Source: Methanoregula sp.
GTDB lineage: Archaea > Halobacteriota > Methanomicrobia > Methanomicrobiales > Methanospirillaceae
DNA: 37,555 bases
Assembly: GCA_023228295.1 (NCBI GenBank)
Contig: JALOBP010000018.1
Coordinates: forward strand, 1-37,555
Direction: 5' to 3'
The position numbers were made by a program, and so were the translations under genes. A model generated the notes under the pieces. The model saw only the letters and a program-made list of their open reading frames with translations, had not been told where the DNA came from and made no database searches. Shown here piece after piece: positions 33,735 to 37,555 of this stretch. Each line of letters begins with the position of its first letter. The first letter of the stretch is position 1.

Positions 33735-34427
33735 ATGATCCGGTATAGTACTTTCGGTTGTTATCGAGGGATTGTACAGGCTTGTTATGCAACAGCCTCC
33801 GCGCTTGCAATAATTATCATCGTGTCCTTCACGTTCATTTTCCTCATGTTTTCTCTTGGTGGTGGCGATCTCAGGTTCGGCCAGCAACCCTATCCCAAGT
33901 ATGGAACGCCCCCGTCTGCTGATGCAACGTTCTATGAAAAAGAGAAATGGGAAACGTATCACGGGAGCATTCCGCAGTGCGGATATTTTGCCCAGCAGCA
34001 AGGACCCCTGGTACTTCTTCCCTCAACGGGTTCTTTCATCTCCAAAGTCTCGACCCGGTATGTTCTTGCGCCGGGAGACTCTCCGTATGATATCAAGGAT
34101 ATTACCTATACACTTTCCACGCGATACGCGATAAAGACGGTCCGATATGATGATCAATCAGTGAATTTATCCTGGGTTGTCGGGAATAATACTGCAACAA
34201 CGATACAAAAAAATCCCAGGGATGATCTCCTTGAATGGAAAGATTCCGTATCCGTGGAACTGGATACAGAAAAGATGGGTTTTGGCCCGTCGGCATTTGG
34301 CCCGAACCAGCAGTTCGTTCTTGTCATTACTCCAAAGGACGAATGTTATCGCGCTCTGGAAATCTGGGGCTGGACCCCGGTGTTGTTCTCCCCGGGCACA
34401 CCAATAGAGATACCCCGCTGGTTGTGA
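33735..34427 (+). pseudogene. 3' part of the membrane-anchored protein gene split by the IS
   Basis: The open frame begins at an ATG inside the insertion sequence (33735); bases after 33803 are the original gene. The native part starts with a membrane helix (LAIIIIVSFTFIFLMFSLGG) and continues as a roughly 180-residue outer domain (KEKWETYHGSIPQCGYFAQQ, SPYDIKDITYTLSTRYAIKT). With the severed 5' end it would be about 214 residues. The frame from the IS supplies a new start, so a chimeric protein may still be made. No family is recognised. Confidence 0.6.
33784..33802 (-). repeat. right terminal inverted repeat of the IS1182-type element
   Basis: GTTATGCAACAGCCTCCGC is the inverted partner of 32103-32121. 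Outside it the sequence continues directly as coding sequence of the interrupted gene. Confidence 0.88.
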
Positions 34428-34429
34428 TC

Positions 34430-35177
34430 CCCATCCCCGGATACGGTCCCTTGTGAGGAGCAGCACTCATATCCCCCGATCCGGGCCCTTTACGGTCCCG
34501 GATTACCCGTACGGAGGATCGATTTCCGGAATTATGGACAAAAATGGGAAAATTCCGGCACATGTTTTTATAATAACCGTTTTCCATAGGATTTACGCCA
34601 AACCAGGCACTTTGCGTGGCGATATCTAAAGCGTTAATGTACGCCAACGGGAGGCAAAATCCCGCACGGATCGTGCATCCGGTTTGGCTCCTGTTTTTCG
34701 GTCCACAGAACGCGGATACGGGCATCTTTTTCCAGGGTGATCTTTTACAGGTTTTGGGCATTATGAGGAGACCGTTGAACAGGGAGATCGTGCGTCCAAA
34801 TGAGCTTAAATCGTTGTCGTCGCCCGGAACAGGCTCTCCGTTATAAAATACAGGGAATTCCGGCTCATTTTCCATGAAACTGGTATGGTTTTTTACGAAA
34901 CGGTCATGTCTGGTGTGCCGGGAAGGGTAAACAGATGCGAATATGGGGCCGGATTGGTGTATCCCCCTGGACAAGTACTGGAAGGTGAGTATTCCCCAAT
35001 CGGGGATCGTTTGGCCGATTCAAAATGCTATGGCCTTTTCATCCTCATGGATCCGAGCAACTATATGGAAGTCGAAAAGTGGCGGGGGTTATTCGGATCC
35101 AAAAAATATTTCACAAAATATTTACGTACCCGGACCGATAAATTTTGAGAGAGATTCTGTTTATTTTAGGTGTACCT
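34430..35177. other. intergenic region without a convincing gene
   Basis: Nothing over these roughly 750 bases is supported as a gene. Two plus-strand frames (34885-35148 and 34943-35308) and a minus-strand frame (34327-34974) overlap each other, lack Shine-Dalgarno sites and show no domain. A TATA-like TTATAAAATAC is at 34843-34853. The region may be decayed gene remains or carry the long leader of the lipoprotein gene. Confidence 0.45.
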
Positions 35178-36764
35178 ATGTTTTGTTCCTGTCGGCTTTT
35201 TCCAGTTGCGATCGTACTGGCTGGTCTCCTGTTTGCAGCAGGCTGCGTGTCTTATCAGGAAACGTATTCATACCCATTCGCCAGCCAGAGTCCCGATCAG
35301 ATCTGTAGAAACCTGACAATGAACGACACGGACTGGATTCTCATCGATCCGATCAGTGACAAACGAGTTGGCGAATTTTTTCTGGCTACTGCAAAAACAA
35401 ATCTCACTGCAGGCACAAAGGTCACCGTCCAGACATGGCCGATCACGTATACTCCAGTAAACCGTTCTGATGCATCCGGGAAAGTCGGGGCCAGTATTGC
35501 AACGAGTGTCATGCGGGGTAATGCCGGGCAAAATGTTATTGCAGTTGTCATCGACTCAAGAGAATTCCGGCCGGAACCGTACATTCTTTGTATCGTGAAC
35601 GAAACCGAACAGGTTTCTGCAGCCACATGGTATAACGTCTCGATCACACCGGAAGAAAATCCGGCAGTATCCCTCTCTCGACCGGCAATCGAATCCGAAA
35701 CGACCGGCAGGAATTCTTCCGGCTTATGGATTGCTGTTGATCCCGTCCCGGACACCTGTCTTGGAGATCCCATCACATTCCATGGGACCACCGACATGCC
35801 GGACGGGGATATTATTACCACCCGGGTATTCGGGGCAAGGTACCATTGCACGAAGTGCCAAAGAAAGAACAATTCTGTTGGCGGGTGTTGCGGCGACCAG
35901 ATCCCGCTCATAGTACCGGTAAAACGCGGAAATGGCGGGATAAATACCTGGTCACGCGTGGTAAACACATCCGCTTATGATTTCAGTACCGGTGATTACC
36001 AGATTGATTTTGGCGAACCGTCCAGGGGGATCTGGAATTCCAGCGGGTTTACAGTAATGGAAAAACAAGAACCTTCCCGTCTCTGGATCACGGTTGATCC
36101 CGTCCCCCATCATTATTCTGGAGATATCATCACGTTTCACGGAACTACAAACCTGCCCCCCGGAGAGACCATCCGGACGGGGGTATACTCAGCCGAATTC
36201 ATACCATGTCCGAAATCGTCCGGGAATTGCCAGGGCAATGTAACTCCCTGCTGCGGGGGATACAGCGATATCGTCTCAGTTCTCCAAGGAACGTGTGGCA
36301 TCGGTACCTGGTCATGGACGGTCGACACTTCGCAGCATGGTTTTCGGCCGGATGGAGAGTATATCATTTCTGCCAGCGGGAGAAACGGAGCCGTGGAAAA
36401 CACCAGCCTTTTTACGGTGAGTGGCATACCAAAACCCAACCTTACGCTCAACCTTCCTGAGAATGATCCGGATGGAAATACACTTCGGTTCTACGGACAC
36501 GCGAACACCGGGAACGGCCCGGAGGAAAAACTGTTCCTGGTCGTATCTTCAGATTCCGGAAGGAAGGTGAGCTCCACGGTTCCTGTGTTCCAGAATCGAA
36601 CCGGATATTCCTGGACCTTTTCCCTGAAGAAGTCCGACATAGTCCCGTACAATTTTCTCTCGGTGAAAGTGAGCTCGGCAACCAGCCCGGAAATCAGAAT
36701 TGAACGGACCTTCCTCTATAATAACGAACCAGTGTTTTACCCTTACAACCCTTATAGTTCCTGA
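35178..36764 (+). CDS. surface lipoprotein with two tandem cysteine-rich beta domains
   Basis: The 528-residue protein has a lipobox (LAGLLFAAGC) near residues 15-24, so it is exported and lipid-anchored. After an N-terminal domain (about 30-185) come two related modules. Module A starts LWIAVDPVPDTCLGDPITFH and module B LWITVDPVPHHYSGDIITFH; both end SxxFTV. This resembles the repeats of methanogen S-layer/DUF3821-type proteins. Each module has an inserted cysteine loop (CTKC...GGCCGD and CPK...NCQG...PCCGG). A final beta domain follows. The start at 35178 is chosen over TTG 35145 because AGGTG lies 5 bases upstream and the signal peptide then has normal length. Confidence 0.75.
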   Translation: MFCSCRLFPVAIVLAGLLFAAGCVSYQETYSYPFASQSPDQICRNLTMNDTDWILIDPISDKRVGEFFLATAKTNLTAGTKVTVQTWPITYTPVNRSDASGKVGASIATSVMRGNAGQNVIAVVIDSREFRPEPYILCIVNETEQVSAATWYNVSITPEENPAVSLSRPAIESETTGRNSSGLWIAVDPVPDTCLGDPITFHGTTDMPDGDIITTRVFGARYHCTKCQRKNNSVGGCCGDQIPLIVPVKRGNGGINTWSRVVNTSAYDFSTGDYQIDFGEPSRGIWNSSGFTVMEKQEPSRLWITVDPVPHHYSGDIITFHGTTNLPPGETIRTGVYSAEFIPCPKSSGNCQGNVTPCCGGYSDIVSVLQGTCGIGTWSWTVDTSQHGFRPDGEYIISASGRNGAVENTSLFTVSGIPKPNLTLNLPENDPDGNTLRFYGHANTGNGPEEKLFLVVSSDSGRKVSSTVPVFQNRTGYSWTFSLKKSDIVPYNFLSVKVSSATSPEIRIERTFLYNNEPVFYPYNPYSS

Positions 36765-36795
36765 TATCCACGATCACCTTTATGTCATCTCCCAT

Positions 36796-36804
36796 CAATA
36801 TTTA
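36796..36804 (+). promoter_or_regulatory. possible TATA box for rpl11-rpl1
   Basis: CAATATTTAC, about 25-30 bases before a likely start near 36828, is the best TATA-like match in the 90 bases before rpl11. Because spt5 is far away, the ribosomal genes need their own promoter here. An alternative is CCTTTATGTC at 36777-36786. Confidence 0.3.
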
Positions 36805-36855
36805 CAGACCCAAGCTTGAATCCCTCTAACCGGGGGACGGCATGGTGCAAAGACT

Positions 36856-37332
36856 ATGGCAGAAGTGGTCGAGGTTTTAGTACCCGGCGGACGGGCAACG
36901 GCAGGTCCCCCATTAGGACCGTCGCTCGGACCACTCGGTATCAACGTGAAGGCCGTAGTCGACGAGATCAACAAGAAGACCGCATCCTTCAACGGAATGT
37001 CGGTCCCTGTAAGGATCGAAGTCGACGCAAAGAAGAACTTCACGCTCACGGTCGGTATCCCACCGACCACGGCACTCATTAAAAAAGAGTGCGGTATCGA
37101 GAAAGGTTCCAAAGAGCCCAACGCCATTGTGGCAGGCAACCTGCCATTTGAGGCCGCTGTAAGAATTGCCAACATGAAACTCGAAGGCATGCTCTCCTAC
37201 GAGCTGAAGACCGCAGTACGCGAAGTCATCGGCACGTGTGTGAGCGTCGGAGTTACCGTTGACGGCAAGAAACCCAAAGAGGTTCTTACCCTCATCGCAG
37301 AAGGCAAGTACGACAGCGTTCTCGTGAAATAA
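36856..37332 (+). CDS. rpl11: 50S ribosomal protein L11
   Basis: The 158-residue protein is archaeal L11: MAEVVEVLVPGGRATAGPPL, then GPSLGPLGINVKAVVDEIN with the PPLGPxLGPxGIN rRNA- and factor-binding motif, and a C-terminal RNA-binding domain. It forms the GTPase-associated stalk base. rpl1 follows after 53 bases that contain the L1 binding hairpin. No strong Shine-Dalgarno is visible. Confidence 0.98.
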   Translation: MAEVVEVLVPGGRATAGPPLGPSLGPLGINVKAVVDEINKKTASFNGMSVPVRIEVDAKKNFTLTVGIPPTTALIKKECGIEKGSKEPNAIVAGNLPFEAAVRIANMKLEGMLSYELKTAVREVIGTCVSVGVTVDGKKPKEVLTLIAEGKYDSVLVK

Positions 37333-37343
37333 ACAGGAGAAAA

Positions 37344-37380
37344 CCATAGGAGATCGAAAGGTCGAGAGAACTATGGAGGA
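37344..37380 (+). promoter_or_regulatory. ribosomal protein L1 autoregulatory mRNA hairpin overlapping the rpl1 Shine-Dalgarno
   Basis: CCATAG (37344-37349) pairs with CTATGG (37371-37376). Inside, GATC (37352-37355) pairs with GGTC (37360-37363) around a GAAA tetraloop. The two helices are joined by an asymmetric internal loop with GA on the 5' side and GAGAGAA on the 3' side. The L1 site of Methanococcus mRNA, as recalled, has the same plan with GA opposite GAGAAA. The outer helix includes the GG of the GGAGGA Shine-Dalgarno (37375-37380), so L1 binding should block its own translation. Confidence 0.75.
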
Positions 37381-37385
37381 ATCTG

Positions 37386-37555
37386 ATGGTTGATAGGGCC
37401 AAAATTTTAGAAGCCGTGAAAACGGCGGTTGAGAAGGCGCCAGAGCGTAAGTTCTCTGAGAGCATCGATATTACCGTCAATCTCAAGAATATCGATATGG
37501 CGCAGCCGAAGAATCGTATCGACGAGACGATCATGCTCCCCCACGGAACCGGCGA
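37386..37555 (+). CDS. rpl1: 50S ribosomal protein L1, C-terminal part outside window
   Basis: The first 56 residues are visible: MVDRAKILEAVKTAVEKAPE, then RKFSESIDITVNLKNIDMAQ and PKNRIDETIMLPHGTG, the archaeal L1 N-terminus with its rRNA-binding strand. GGAGGA lies 5 bases before the ATG. L1 binds 23S rRNA at the E-site stalk and, in methanogens, represses its own mRNA, for which a matching hairpin lies immediately upstream. Confidence 0.96.
   Translation, partial: MVDRAKILEAVKTAVEKAPERKFSESIDITVNLKNIDMAQPKNRIDETIMLPHGTG

Larger units (their letters stand above)
32103..33802 (-). mobile_element. IS1182-family insertion sequence
   Basis: The element is about 1.7 kb and holds one complete transposase bounded by near-perfect terminal inverted repeats (18 of 19 bases). 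Size and transposase type fit IS1182. The flanks allow at most a 2-base GC duplication, so the exact ends are uncertain by about two bases. It splits a gene whose halves are at 32085 and 33804. The frame and catalytic residues are intact, so it may be recently inserted and active. Confidence 0.85.

Noticed and set aside
32095..33812. Longer target-site duplication around the IS1182 element
   Set aside because: The flanks (GATCGC and GCGCTTGC) share only GC directly at the repeat ends; no longer direct repeat could be shown.
34327..34974. 215-residue minus-strand open frame next to the split gene
   Set aside because: It overlaps the 3' end of the split gene, has Arg/Pro/Ser-rich shadow composition and no start signal.
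1..37555. CRISPR array, prophage or rRNA
   Set aside because: No regularly spaced direct repeats, phage structural genes or rRNA segments were seen.

Overview
The window reads as chromosome of a hydrogenotrophic methanogen of the order Methanomicrobiales (Methanoregula-like; the genus is an inference from memory of protein style, not a search). The evidence is an archaeal pterin pyrophosphokinase MptE, an archaeal D-aminoacyl-tRNA deacylase, the archaeal order ftsZ-secE-spt5 followed later by rpl11-rpl1, a corrinoid protein coupled to a UroD-type methyltransferase, PAS-rich archaeal histidine kinases and archaeal TATA promoters with very short leaders. No CRISPR array or rRNA was seen.

Layout. 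1-5113 (minus): a methyltransferase/corrinoid pair, two sensor kinases and a possible small lipoprotein. 5261-5334 (minus): tRNA-Lys(CUU). 5436-9208 (plus): a three-gene run of an RCK/DHH phosphoesterase fusion, MptE and a radical SAM protein. 9209-9642: a convergent non-coding stretch with C-runs and G-runs that can pair in alternative ways. 9643-16540 (minus): a giant HEAT-repeat protein and a site-2 protease with CBS domains. 16592-17657 (plus): a PRC-barrel protein and a Thg1-like polymerase. 17658-18355: an intergenic region with a strong promoter, a perfect Shine-Dalgarno and a 20-residue peptide ORF. 18356-21541 (minus): ileS from a TTG start. 21724-27673 (plus): a lipoprotein, an aldehyde dehydrogenase (CofA-like), a LOG-family protein, dtdA-ftsZ (overlapping), secE and spt5.

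27674-36855 is an accessory island lying between spt5 and rpl11, which are usually neighbours in Euryarchaeota. It holds a coupled operon of membrane proteins that share a short N-terminal Gly-Trp-Cys-Pro (GWCP) header on otherwise different bodies. The fourth member has decayed by loss of its start codon and a frameshift. The island also has a membrane-anchored hypothetical protein, an IS1182-type insertion sequence that has split a membrane-protein gene (the original frame can be rebuilt across the junction), and a cysteine-rich repeat lipoprotein. The conserved chromosome resumes with rpl11, a clear L1 autoregulatory hairpin, and the start of rpl1, which runs off the window.

The GWCP operon is the best candidate for an undescribed system. 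Two of its headers are identical over 14 residues while every nucleotide difference between them is synonymous, so the peptide itself appears to be under selection.
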